64,000 nt of DNA from Flavobacterium cheniae (lineage in GTDB: Bacteria > Bacteroidota > Bacteroidia > Flavobacteriales > Flavobacteriaceae), in NCBI RefSeq assembly GCF_004363695.1, contig NZ_SNZC01000002.1:1-64000 (forward strand), written 5' to 3'. Position numbers and translations under genes: made by a program. The notes below the pieces were generated by a model. It had not been told where the DNA came from and did not search any database. It was given only the letters and a program-made list of their open reading frames with translations. Shown here piece after piece: positions 52,634 to 61,871 of the stretch. The first letter of the stretch is position 1, and every line of letters starts with the position of its first letter.

Positions 52634-54163
52634 TTATTGTATTTCGTAAGTACAAATTGATACTTTCTTAGCCATTTGATCAATACCAGTAAAACTAGCT
52701 TTGATTTCAGAAATAACTACAACATCACCTTTTTGTGCTTTTGCAATTGCAGATCTAGCTCTAGTATCCATTCTATTACCAGAAACTACAATTGTAGGTT
52801 GTCCAGGAACTTTAACGTTAAATTGAGTAACGTTTACTGTTACAGGGAAATCAAAATCTTCCATAACAGCAGTAATAGAACAAACTTCTAAGTTAGATTT
52901 TGGTCCTTTATTCTTTTCAGAACCACCAACTTTTCCAGTTGGAGCAGGTAATCCTTTAATTCTAAATACTTGAGAACTAGACATTGATTTACCGTCAGGC
53001 ATTGTAGCGTTTACGTTAATTTTAACTTCACTACCTGAACCTGGTTTTAACATGAATTTACCATCTCCTACTTTAGACATTCCAGGAGCACTAGCATTAA
53101 CTTTATTAGAAGCAATACCAGGAACTGAAATAGAGATAGGGTTAGGAACTCCACGGTAAACAACATTCATTTTATCAGCAGAAATAATTGCTTGGTTAGG
53201 ACGAGGTACAACAACGTACTTACCTTCGAATTTTAATGGAATTTCTTTTCCATCTTCTAAGAAACCAAATTCTCCAGAGATATTTTGTTCACCGATACCA
53301 CCAGCTGTCATAGAGATAACTGCTTGACCGTTTTCAATTTTTCCAGGACCTTTGAATGATGTAGGTACAGTATTAGCATCATAACGACCTAAAACAACTT
53401 TACCTGTAACTTGCTCACCAGCAAAATATGCATTTTTATCTAATACAACAATTGCTTGGAAGTTTTTCATAGATGCAGCAGATTGTAATGCATTACCTAA
53501 GAATAAGTTGTAAGCTCCAGCTTCAGTATTTTTAACGTCATTTTGCATAGCAGTAATGAATGTTAATGTAGATACTGCAGGGAAACCTTTGGTTTTATAA
53601 TCTAAAAACTTTTGTTTTACACCTTCTCTGTTTGTGATATCAGCAGTTGAGAATTTTTTCTCAATTTCTTTGATAAAAGGAATATACTTTACGTCATTAC
53701 CTAATACTTTTTTAACATCAGCAACATACTTGTCAATTTTAGAAACAATTTCTGTTTCTCTTGGGCTATATCCATCACCAGCAAACCATTTTTCGTCGAT
53801 AGTAGATTTGTCCATAGATTCGAAAGGTAATTTACCAGTTTCATCTGGCTCAATACCTTCAGTAACTTCAGCTTTAACCGTCTCTAAGAAAGCAACAAAA
53901 TCTTTAGAGATTTTTGCAACTTCTTTAGCTTTTCTAGATGGTTCAGCATATTTAGCTGGCTCATCAGTTGCTTTAGTATCTAATGCAGATAATAAAGTAG
54001 CGTTAGATTGCTCAGTTAATTTATTAGATTCTGAAAACTTGTCATTAAAATTACCAAAAGCTGTTAATACTTCTTTTGACATATTTAATGCCAACATTGC
54101 GATGAAAACCAAGTACATTAGGTTAATCATCTTCTGTCTAGGGGTTAATTTTCCTCCTGCCAT
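52634..54163 (-). CDS. gldM: Gliding motility / T9SS motor protein GldM
   Basis: The protein has 509 residues. A short cytoplasmic N-terminus (LTPRQKMINLMYLVF) leads into one membrane helix at about residues 13-32, then a large periplasmic region with four beta-type domains, the GldM/PorM layout. GldM forms the rotor or shaft of the GldLM motor, driven by the proton gradient, and links it to the GldKN ring. The sequence is full length, with C-terminus KVSICTYEIQ. It lies 51 bp after gldL. Confidence 0.96.
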   Translation of the reverse strand: MAGGKLTPRQKMINLMYLVFIAMLALNMSKEVLTAFGNFNDKFSESNKLTEQSNATLLSALDTKATDEPAKYAEPSRKAKEVAKISKDFVAFLETVKAEVTEGIEPDETGKLPFESMDKSTIDEKWFAGDGYSPRETEIVSKIDKYVADVKKVLGNDVKYIPFIKEIEKKFSTADITNREGVKQKFLDYKTKGFPAVSTLTFITAMQNDVKNTEAGAYNLFLGNALQSAASMKNFQAIVVLDKNAYFAGEQVTGKVVLGRYDANTVPTSFKGPGKIENGQAVISMTAGGIGEQNISGEFGFLEDGKEIPLKFEGKYVVVPRPNQAIISADKMNVVYRGVPNPISISVPGIASNKVNASAPGMSKVGDGKFMLKPGSGSEVKINVNATMPDGKSMSSSQVFRIKGLPAPTGKVGGSEKNKGPKSNLEVCSITAVMEDFDFPVTVNVTQFNVKVPGQPTIVVSGNRMDTRARSAIAKAQKGDVVVISEIKASFTGIDQMAKKVSICTYEIQ

Positions 54164-54214
54164 TTTTTCTTTAAATTAGTTTTAATTAATAATTCTTTAA
54201 TTTGATAAAACTAA

Positions 54215-54844
54215 TTATCTGTTACTCATAGCAGTAAGCATACCTCCGTAAACAGCATTTAAAGATGCAATGTTTGAAGTCATTGATTGCATTTGCTCTT
54301 TTAATTTAGCTGCGTTATCAGCAATTTCTTGATTTGCAGTAGCATTTCTAGAAGCGCTATCTAATTGTAATTTGTATAAGTTATTTAAAGCTTCCATTTG
54401 AGCTGCAGCTGTAGACATTTCTTCAGCATATTTCTTTTGACCAGCCATAGCATCAACAGTTGGAGAAATTGATTTAGCAGCACCTTCGAAATTTTTAATA
54501 CTGTTTCCTAAGCTTGCCATTAATTCACCATCAATTTTAGCTTCTTTCAACATATTATCTAATTTTTGAGATAATAAACCTTGAGCGTCAGCTGGATTTT
54601 CTTTTTTATCTTTTGCTTTAGCTTCACCACCTGCTAATTCAGGGTATACTAAAGACCAATCTAATTCATGTTCTACTGGTTCAAATGCCGATAATGCGAA
54701 AATTAATGCTTCAGTTAATAAACCGATTACAAGCATTGGTCCTGCACCTGGCCAGTGCATTAATTTGAATAATGCTCCAACGATTACTACTGCCGCTCCC
54801 ATTCCGTAAAGGAATCCCATCATTTTTTTGCTTAATAATGCCAT
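54215..54844 (-). CDS. gldL: Gliding motility / T9SS motor protein GldL
   Basis: The protein has 209 residues. Two membrane helices are at the N-terminus (MGFLYGMGAAVVIVGALF and MLVIGLLTEALIFALSAF). A conserved Glu in the second helix (TEAL) is the expected proton-path residue. The cytoplasmic C-terminus is helical. GldL is the stator of the GldLM motor that powers gliding and type IX secretion. It is 54 bp after gldK in the same operon. Confidence 0.96.
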   Translation of the reverse strand: MALLSKKMMGFLYGMGAAVVIVGALFKLMHWPGAGPMLVIGLLTEALIFALSAFEPVEHELDWSLVYPELAGGEAKAKDKKENPADAQGLLSQKLDNMLKEAKIDGELMASLGNSIKNFEGAAKSISPTVDAMAGQKKYAEEMSTAAAQMEALNNLYKLQLDSASRNATANQEIADNAAKLKEQMQSMTSNIASLNAVYGGMLTAMSNR

Positions 54845-54898
54845 AATAAATAAATTTTTAGTTAGTTAAGTTAATTATATAATAAAATTGGTTAAATA

Positions 54899-56281
54899 CT
54901 ATTTAGGACTAGTTCCTGTTGCTGCTGTACCCATATAATCTTGTACAGTTCTGAATCCGATGTAACTTCTTGCAGAATCAGCATATTCATAATCACGAGT
55001 TGAAACTTGTAAGAAGTAAGCAACATCTTTCCATGAACCACCACGAACAACTTTTCTTTGGTTTTTCTTATCAGCAACATGTGGATTCATTGTAGAAACG
55101 AATTCGTAAGCTTCAGCATAGTAAGAAGACTCTGTCCACTCTGAAACGTTACCCGCCATGTTATATAAGTTATAATCATTTGGCTCGTATGATTTAGCTT
55201 CAACAGTGTACAAAGCACCATCTGCAGCATAATCTCCACGATTTGGCTTGAAGTTAGCCATAAAACAACCTCTGTCATTTTTAGCATAAGGACCTCCCCA
55301 AGGATAAGTTCCGCCTTCAATTCCACCTCTAGCAGCATATTCCCATTCTGCCTCTGTTGGTAAGCGGAATGAATTTACTTGATCTCTTCCTTTTTTCTTT
55401 TTAATAAATGCATTTTTATACATTGTTCTCCAAGCACAAAATGCTTTTGCTTGATTCCAAGAAACACCTACTACAGGATATTCTCCATAAGCTTGATGCC
55501 AGAAATAGTCATTATGCATTGGCTCATTATAAGAATAAGCAAAATCTTTTATCCAAGCAGTTGTATCAGGATAAATTTCAATAGGTGGCGCATCCTCATA
55601 AAAGTTTTTACGACCTTTTTTCTTTACCGCTTTATTCAAATCTACTTGATTGTATTTGAATTTCAATTTAGAAGCATCAATAGTTTTTAAACCATTGTAC
55701 GATTCAGACTCAGGTAAATACATTGAGTCCATAACTTCCACATAAAATTCATCTGGATATTTAGCAGGCTCTTTAATAACCTTGATTTTCTTATTTAATT
55801 TTCTTCCAGCATAAATATCATCATCAGTACCAACACTGTAATAATTTTCATACATATACTTGTCGTATGGAGTCATTTTCTCAGGATCAACGTCTGCAAA
55901 GGCAAAATCACCAATGCTTCCACCTTTTCCTCCACCAGTACCAGGCTTTTGACCTTGTTCATCTGCAAGAATAGCTAGACGAGTTCTGATAGTTGAATCT
56001 TTTACCCATTCAACAAACTGACGGTACTCACTGTTAGTAATTTCCGTTTCATCCATATAGAATGAACGAACCGTAACTGTTTTAGTAGGCGCGTCTTGAA
56101 TGTTAGCTAAATCATCATCGGCTTTACCCATAATAAAAGCTCCTCCAGGGATTAACGTCATTCCGTAAGGTTTCTCGGGATGCCATTTTCTCCCTTTAAC
56201 TCCTACTAATTCTCCTTTATCGCCTTTACCACAACTGATAAATAATGACAAAATTGCTGAAAATGCAACAAACTTCTTCAT
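54899..56281 (-). CDS. gldK: Gliding motility / T9SS lipoprotein GldK
   Basis: The protein has 460 residues. A lipoprotein signal with lipobox FISC (Cys17) precedes a formylglycine-generating-enzyme-like fold (GMTLIPGGAFIMGKADD, MDETEITNSEYRQFV, RLPTEAEWEYAARGG, YNMAGNVSEWT, VVRGGSWKD). GldK forms an outer-membrane-associated ring with GldN in the type IX machine; its enzyme-like fold is not catalytic. It is the first gene of the operon and is 156 bp from the divergent-looking spacer to the ureohydrolase-like gene on the same strand. Confidence 0.96.
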   Translation of the reverse strand: MKKFVAFSAILSLFISCGKGDKGELVGVKGRKWHPEKPYGMTLIPGGAFIMGKADDDLANIQDAPTKTVTVRSFYMDETEITNSEYRQFVEWVKDSTIRTRLAILADEQGQKPGTGGGKGGSIGDFAFADVDPEKMTPYDKYMYENYYSVGTDDDIYAGRKLNKKIKVIKEPAKYPDEFYVEVMDSMYLPESESYNGLKTIDASKLKFKYNQVDLNKAVKKKGRKNFYEDAPPIEIYPDTTAWIKDFAYSYNEPMHNDYFWHQAYGEYPVVGVSWNQAKAFCAWRTMYKNAFIKKKKGRDQVNSFRLPTEAEWEYAARGGIEGGTYPWGGPYAKNDRGCFMANFKPNRGDYAADGALYTVEAKSYEPNDYNLYNMAGNVSEWTESSYYAEAYEFVSTMNPHVADKKNQRKVVRGGSWKDVAYFLQVSTRDYEYADSARSYIGFRTVQDYMGTAATGTSPK

Positions 56282-56437
56282 ATAAACTTGGGTTAAATGT
56301 AATTTCTATTTAAGGGCGTAAACCTATTCAATAATTTTGAAAAAAACAACATTTTTTTAAAAAACGTGCAAAAAATATTGAATTTTGGCATTACACCTGC
56401 GTTAACATTGCTTTAACACTTTGAAAAATAACAACTT

Positions 56438-57586
56438 TTACAAAATATTCCTTCTTTGGGCTTTCCACCATCTTTCTGGAATTTCCTGCTCGCAAGCTGC
56501 TAAATAATCTTCATGTGTGCAAGGTAATAACGTATTTCTTTTTAATTTATTATTAACATTTGTTAAAAACGGTATTTCTATCCACCATCTTTCGGTTTTA
56601 TTACTCTTATAAAAGATTAATTCTTCATCTTCTATTGGAACAATATACTTAATGTAATGCTCTTTTGTTCCAAATGGATACTCATTTGAGCGAAAACAGA
56701 AACCTTCAATAAAATACCACAGCATCTGAGCTGCCAAAACAACTTCATGACTATTTGGATTAAAATTAAAAATTCCAAACGAAGTCACTTTATCACTAAT
56801 TCCAGCATATCGTGCCAAAGCACATATTTCTTTCCCTGTAAATCCATTCGGATTAAACTCTTCAAAATTACCAGAATAAGAAGATTGCACTGAATTCATA
56901 TCGACACTAACTAAATCCGCATCTCTAAAAACGGGCTCTGCAACCGATATATTATTTGAAACTTCTCCTAAACGATAAGCTTCAAAGTATAATTTTTCAA
57001 TTAAATCTATTTCCTCTTGTGAATTAAAATAGGTTTGATACCCTAAATTACTAAAATTAAATAGATTATTCGGTTCTTCAACTATTATTTTTGATAAATA
57101 AGCATCCTTATCTAATTTATTTTCTTTTGAAAAGTCAAATTGGTTATCTACTGAAACCAAATTCACCATCTGATCTAAATTATCATAAGCTCGATACATC
57201 GGATAAGTCAAATCCTGAGTTCCGCCAATAATAACTGGAATAATTTGTTTCTTGATTAGCTCTGTCATCAAACTTTTTACCACAAAATAAGTATCTTCAA
57301 TGCTGGCTCCTGCTTCAATAGTTCCCAAATCTACAATTGAAGTATTCCAATTCCCTGGAAACATTCCATAGAATTTCTTTCTGAAGGCTTCAAAAGAATA
57401 ATCCTCATTATCTTTATCATTACCTCTATGTTCATTAACTGTAAAAATAGCAATAGAAACACCTTCTAGAATAGGAAAATCGGTTTGTGTATGAAATACA
57501 ACTTTTTTACCCAATGATTGATTGGATAAAGTTTGAAGATGTTTTTCAAAAGATTCGCTTATCGGTTGTAGAAAATCGAATACCAT
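56438..57586 (-). CDS. Degenerate arginase/formimidoylglutamase-like protein
   Basis: The protein has 382 residues with the ureohydrolase fold. The metal motifs of active enzymes are altered: GGDHS reads GGTQD (121-125), DAHxD reads DNQFD (147-151) and SxDxDxxDP reads SVDMNSVQ (227-234). Most manganese ligands are lost, so it is probably a pseudoenzyme despite the usual label formimidoylglutamase. It lies 3 bp after topA, hence co-transcribed, and just before gldK. I recall the topA-ureohydrolase-gldK order from other flavobacteria, which suggests a conserved role worth testing. Confidence 0.85.
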   Translation of the reverse strand: MVFDFLQPISESFEKHLQTLSNQSLGKKVVFHTQTDFPILEGVSIAIFTVNEHRGNDKDNEDYSFEAFRKKFYGMFPGNWNTSIVDLGTIEAGASIEDTYFVVKSLMTELIKKQIIPVIIGGTQDLTYPMYRAYDNLDQMVNLVSVDNQFDFSKENKLDKDAYLSKIIVEEPNNLFNFSNLGYQTYFNSQEEIDLIEKLYFEAYRLGEVSNNISVAEPVFRDADLVSVDMNSVQSSYSGNFEEFNPNGFTGKEICALARYAGISDKVTSFGIFNFNPNSHEVVLAAQMLWYFIEGFCFRSNEYPFGTKEHYIKYIVPIEDEELIFYKSNKTERWWIEIPFLTNVNNKLKRNTLLPCTHEDYLAACEQEIPERWWKAQRRNIL

Positions 57587-57589
57587 TTA

Positions 57590-60091
57590 CTATTTCTTTT
57601 TTGCTGTTGTTTTTTTTGTAGGTGCTTTTTTAGCTGCAGTCTTTTTTGCTGGAGCTTTCTTTTCAATCATTTCCTGAACTTGCGCTAATGTTAATTTTGC
57701 AGCATCAACATCTTTGCTTAATTCAATTTTGATTTTTCCTTTTGTAATTACCGAACGACCCCAACGTGCTTTTTCCACTTTGATGCCTTCCTCTTTCCAA
57801 TCATGAAGTACTTTATCAATGTCTTTTTGTTGCTTTTCTTCGATTAATTCATTCAAATCTGACTGAGATAAATTATCGAAATTGTATTTTTTATTTACAT
57901 TGATAAACATTCCGTTCCATTTAATGAAAGGACCAAAACGACCAACACCTTTTTGAATTGGTAAATTATCATAAGTTCCTATCGGCGCATCAGCCTGAAC
58001 TTTCTCATCAATTAAACCTTGAGCGGTTTCCATGGTTACATCCATTGGATCAACTCCTTTTGGCAAAGAAATAAACTGAGTTCCAAATTTTACATAAGGT
58101 CCAAAGCGGCCATTATTCACTTCTATTTCTTCTCCTTTGTAAGTTCCCAATTGCTTTGGAAGTAAAAACAAATTCAATACTTCCTCTAACGTAATATTTC
58201 CAATATTTTGATCTTGACGTAAACTTGCAAATTGCTTATTTTCTTCGTCAATATCTCCAATTTGAGCCATTGCTCCATATTTTCCTAAACGAACTGAAAC
58301 TTGTTTTCCAGAAACAGGATGTACTCCTAAAATACGTTCACCACTTTCTCTATCTGCATTTTTTTCAACATCAACTACATTCGGATGAAAGTGCTTGTAG
58401 AAATCATTCATCATTTTAGCCCAATCCACTTTTCCTTCGGCGATTTCATCAAAATCTTGCTCCACTTTCGCAGTGAAATTATAATCTAAAATAGTTCCGA
58501 AGTTTTTCACCAAGAAATCATTTACGATAATTCCGATATCTGTTGGAACTAATTTTCCTTTGTCCGAACCTACATTTTCAGTTAAAACTTGCGCTTTTAC
58601 TTCGCTATTTTTTAAAACTATTTGCGTGTATTTTCTTTCCTGACCTTCAAAACTTCCTTTTTCAACATAGGTTCTTGCAATAATTGTAGAAATAGTTGGT
58701 GCATAAGTAGATGGACGACCAATTCCTAATTCTTCTAATTTTTTTACCAAAGAAGCCTCTGTGTAACGACTTGGTGGACGCGAAAAACGTTCCGTAGCCG
58801 TGATATAATTATTTATAAGCTTTTCATTAACTTTTAAAGCAGGCAACATTCCTTCTTGTTCTTCATCATCGTCATCGTTTCCTTCTAAATACACTTTTAA
58901 GAAACCTTCAAATTTGATAACTTCTCCAGTTGCTGTAAAGGTTTCTGAATGATTGCTTGCTTCGATTTTTACATTAGTTCTTTCTAATTCGGCATCGCTC
59001 ATTTGAGACGCTAACGTTCTTTTCCAAATTAAATCATACAAACGCGCTTGGTCTCTATCAATATCAACTGTGTGACGCGACATATCCGTTGGACGAATGG
59101 CTTCGTGCGCTTCTTGTGCTCCTTTTGATTTGGTATTGAAATTTCTTGGTTTCGAAAATTCCTTTCCGTAGTAACTTGTGATTTCGGCTTGAGCTGCCGC
59201 CATTGCTTCTTGCGAAAGATTTACACTATCCGTTCTCATATAAGTTATAAGTCCAGCTTCGTACAAACGTTGTGCTATTTGCATGGTAATTCCAACAGGC
59301 AAATACAATTTTCTAGCTGCTTCTTGTTGCAACGTTGAAGTTGTAAAAGGTGCTGCTGGTGATTTTTTTGTTGGTTTGGTTTCTAAATCTCCTACTTTGT
59401 ATGATGAACCTATATTTTTAGATAAGAAATCTTCCGCTTCATTTTTAGTAGCGAAGTTCTTAGGTAATTTTGCTTTAAATGTTTTTCCAGCTTCATTTGT
59501 AAATTCCGCTGTAATACTGTAAGAAGCTTCTGGGTTGAAATTTTGAATTTCTCTTTCACGTTCTACAATCAAACGAACAGAAACCGATTGCACACGGCCA
59601 GCTGACAATCCACCTTTTACTTTTTTCCAAAGTACAGGAGATAATTCGTAACCTACCAATCTATCTAAAACTCTACGCGCTTGTTGTGCGTTTACTAAGT
59701 TGTAATCAATTCCTCTTGGATTTTCGATTGCTTTTTGAATCGCCGTTTTCGTAATTTCGTGAAAAACGATACGTTTTGTTTTTTCTGGTTTTAAATTTAA
59801 TTCTTCAGATAAGTGCCAAGAAATTGCTTCTCCCTCACGGTCCTCATCGGAAGCTAACCAAACCATTTCGGCATTTTTAGCTAATCCTTTTAATTTGGTC
59901 ACTAATGCTTTTTTATCGGCAGAAACTTCATATTTTGGTTTAAAACCATTTTCTACATCTACCCCAATCTCTCTCGAAGGCAAGTCTGCAATATGCCCAT
60001 AACTTGACTCTACTTGATACTCACTTCCCAGAAATTTCTCGATGGTTTTTGCCTTAGCTGGTGACTCAACGATTACTAAATTCTTTGCCAT
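57590..60091 (-). CDS. topA: DNA topoisomerase I
   Basis: The protein has 833 residues. The Toprim domain starts at residue 1 (NLVIVESPAKAKTIEKFLG), with DEDREGEAISWH. The catalytic Tyr is in GLITYMRTDS. The C-terminus has topoisomerase repeat domains (FGPYVKFGTQFISLP, FGPFIKWNGMFINV) instead of the zinc fingers of E. coli, then a Lys/Ala/Thr-rich basic tail likely to bind DNA. It relaxes negative supercoils by cutting one strand. A -7 box lies 21 bp before the ATG. It is first in an operon with the ureohydrolase-like gene. Confidence 0.96.
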   Translation of the reverse strand: MAKNLVIVESPAKAKTIEKFLGSEYQVESSYGHIADLPSREIGVDVENGFKPKYEVSADKKALVTKLKGLAKNAEMVWLASDEDREGEAISWHLSEELNLKPEKTKRIVFHEITKTAIQKAIENPRGIDYNLVNAQQARRVLDRLVGYELSPVLWKKVKGGLSAGRVQSVSVRLIVEREREIQNFNPEASYSITAEFTNEAGKTFKAKLPKNFATKNEAEDFLSKNIGSSYKVGDLETKPTKKSPAAPFTTSTLQQEAARKLYLPVGITMQIAQRLYEAGLITYMRTDSVNLSQEAMAAAQAEITSYYGKEFSKPRNFNTKSKGAQEAHEAIRPTDMSRHTVDIDRDQARLYDLIWKRTLASQMSDAELERTNVKIEASNHSETFTATGEVIKFEGFLKVYLEGNDDDDEEQEGMLPALKVNEKLINNYITATERFSRPPSRYTEASLVKKLEELGIGRPSTYAPTISTIIARTYVEKGSFEGQERKYTQIVLKNSEVKAQVLTENVGSDKGKLVPTDIGIIVNDFLVKNFGTILDYNFTAKVEQDFDEIAEGKVDWAKMMNDFYKHFHPNVVDVEKNADRESGERILGVHPVSGKQVSVRLGKYGAMAQIGDIDEENKQFASLRQDQNIGNITLEEVLNLFLLPKQLGTYKGEEIEVNNGRFGPYVKFGTQFISLPKGVDPMDVTMETAQGLIDEKVQADAPIGTYDNLPIQKGVGRFGPFIKWNGMFINVNKKYNFDNLSQSDLNELIEEKQQKDIDKVLHDWKEEGIKVEKARWGRSVITKGKIKIELSKDVDAAKLTLAQVQEMIEKKAPAKKTAAKKAPTKKTTAKKK

Positions 60092-60111
60092 TTCACTTTT
60101 TGTTTGTTCGG

Positions 60112-60119
60112 CAAAAGTA
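60112..60119 (-). promoter_or_regulatory. -7 box of topA
   Basis: TACTTTTG on the - strand is a perfect TAnnTTTG match. No TTG is found at the usual -33 distance. Confidence 0.5.
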
Positions 60120-60192
60120 TAGGTTTTTTTTAAATTTTAACATCCCGAGTATTTTTTTACCTACAATTAACCAAAATATCGGTCAAATTACT

Positions 60193-60206
60193 CCTATATA
60201 TATAGG
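60193..60206. repeat. Perfect 14-bp palindrome between topA and miaB
   Basis: CCTATATATATAGG is perfectly symmetric and extends, with one mismatch pair, to 20 bp. It sits near the middle of the divergent spacer. It could be an operator or only AT-rich symmetry. Confidence 0.4.
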
Positions 60207-60287
60207 TGTAAAAACCACGAAAAACGGCTACTTAGAATTACAACATAAAATAATTTAAAAATTTCATGTTAAACCTTTTCTGCCATC

Positions 60288-60319
60288 TTGTCAGATTTTA
60301 TAATTTAGTATTATCTTTG
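60288..60319 (+). promoter_or_regulatory. Promoter of miaB
   Basis: TTG (60288-60290), a 21-bp spacer and TATCTTTG (60312-60319) form a complete flavobacterial-type promoter. The ATG is 26 bp after the -7 box. Confidence 0.72.
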
Positions 60320-60345
60320 CAGACTGATTTAAAGGAAATCTTTAT

Positions 60346-61794
60346 ATGGAAAAGGAAATTGACGAGAAAAAACAAGGTCAGAGTTTAGTGCTTGACCAAA
60401 AAGAAGGAAATACAAAAAAACTTTTTATAGAGAGTTATGGTTGCCAAATGAATTTTTCGGACAGCGAAATTGTGGCGTCTATTCTTTATGAAAATGGATA
60501 CAATACAACTCAAAACTTAGAAGATGCCGATTTAGTTTTGGTAAATACTTGTTCTATTCGCGATAAAGCGGAACAAACGATTCGTAAACGTTTAGAAAAA
60601 TACAACGCAGTTAAGAAAATCAATCCAACCATGAAAGTTGGGGTTTTAGGTTGTATGGCAGAACGTTTGAAAAGTCAGTTTTTAGAAGAAGAGAAAATTG
60701 TAGACATGGTGGTTGGACCAGATGCTTACAAAGATTTACCTAATTTATTAGCTGAAGTAGAAGAAGGAAGAGATGCTATCAACGTAATTCTTTCGAAAGA
60801 AGAAACATATGGCGATATTTCTCCTGTTCGTTTGAATAGTAATGGAGTAAATGCTTTCGTTTCAATTACAAGAGGTTGCGATAATATGTGTACGTTTTGC
60901 GTTGTTCCTTTTACACGTGGTCGTGAGCGTAGTCGTGAACCACAAAGTATTATTGACGAAATTCAAGATTTATACGATAGAGGTTTCAAAGAAGTAACCT
61001 TGTTAGGACAAAATGTTGACAGTTACCTTTGGTATGGTGGTGGTTTGAAAAAAGACTACGACAAAGCCACTGAAATGCAAAAAGCTACTGCTATGGATTT
61101 TGCGCAATTGTTAGACAAATGTGCGATGTTGTTTCCAAAAATGCGTTTTAGATTCTCAACTTCGAATCCACAAGATATGCATGAAGAAGTATTGCATGTT
61201 ATTGCGAAACACCATAATATTTGCAACTACATTCACTTACCGGTTCAAAGTGGAAGCACTAGAATTCTAAAAGAAATGAATCGTCAACACACGCGTGAAG
61301 AGTACATGGCGTTGATTGACAAAATATACTCGATTATTCCAGACATCTCCTTGTCTCAAGATATGATTGCTGGTTTCCCAACAGAAACAGAAGAAGATCA
61401 TCAAGATACTTTGAGTTTGATGGAATATGTAAAATATGATTTCGGATTTATGTTTGCGTATTCAGAACGTCCTGGAACATTAGCTGCTAGAAAAATGGAA
61501 GACGACGTTCCAGAAGAAGTTAAAAAACGTAGATTAACCGAAATTGTAGATTTACAACAAAAACACGGATTAGAAAGAACGCAACGTTTCATTGGACAAG
61601 AAGTAGAAGTATTGATTGAAAAAGAATCAAAACGTTCAGATGTACACTGGAGCGGAAGAAATTCTCAAAACACCGTAGTGGTTTTCCCAAAAGAAAATTA
61701 CAAAGTAGGCGAATTCGTAATGATTAAAATCACAGATTGTACCGCAGCAACATTAATTGGAGAAGCGGTTGGATATTCTGAAATAATGAACTAA
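60346..61794 (+). CDS. miaB: tRNA methylthiotransferase MiaB
   Basis: The protein has 482 residues. The N-terminal cluster has its three Cys in [21 protein letters not shown] and LGCMAER. The radical SAM cluster is C-DNM-C-TF-C in the segment [22 protein letters not shown] domain closes the protein. MiaB adds a methylthio group to i6A37 in tRNAs that read UNN codons. The first 20 residues form a charged extension without clear function. It has its own promoter and the next gene is 77 bp away. Confidence 0.96.
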   Translation: MEKEIDEKKQGQSLVLDQKEGNTKKLFIESYGCQMNFSDSEIVASILYENGYNTTQNLEDADLVLVNTCSIRDKAEQTIRKRLEKYNAVKKINPTMKVGVLGCMAERLKSQFLEEEKIVDMVVGPDAYKDLPNLLAEVEEGRDAINVILSKEETYGDISPVRLNSNGVNAFVSITRGCDNMCTFCVVPFTRGRERSREPQSIIDEIQDLYDRGFKEVTLLGQNVDSYLWYGGGLKKDYDKATEMQKATAMDFAQLLDKCAMLFPKMRFRFSTSNPQDMHEEVLHVIAKHHNICNYIHLPVQSGSTRILKEMNRQHTREEYMALIDKIYSIIPDISLSQDMIAGFPTETEEDHQDTLSLMEYVKYDFGFMFAYSERPGTLAARKMEDDVPEEVKKRRLTEIVDLQQKHGLERTQRFIGQEVEVLIEKESKRSDVHWSGRNSQNTVVVFPKENYKVGEFVMIKITDCTAATLIGEAVGYSEIMN

Positions 61795-61871
61795 AACAAT
61801 TAAAAATTAACAATGGATAATGAACAATTAGAAAGCTTCTAAATTATCAATTGTCAATTATAAATTATAAA
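61795..61871. repeat. AT-rich spacer with inverted repeats
   Basis: The spacer contains a TTAGAA-AGC-TTCTAA palindrome (centre about 61839) and AATTATCAATTGTCAATTAT-like repeats. Spacers of this composition recur between flavobacterial genes. No terminator is seen. Confidence 0.35.

Noticed and set aside
53634..54179. 181-codon + strand frame over gldM
   Set aside because: Antisense to gldM, whose sequence is full length and recognisable.
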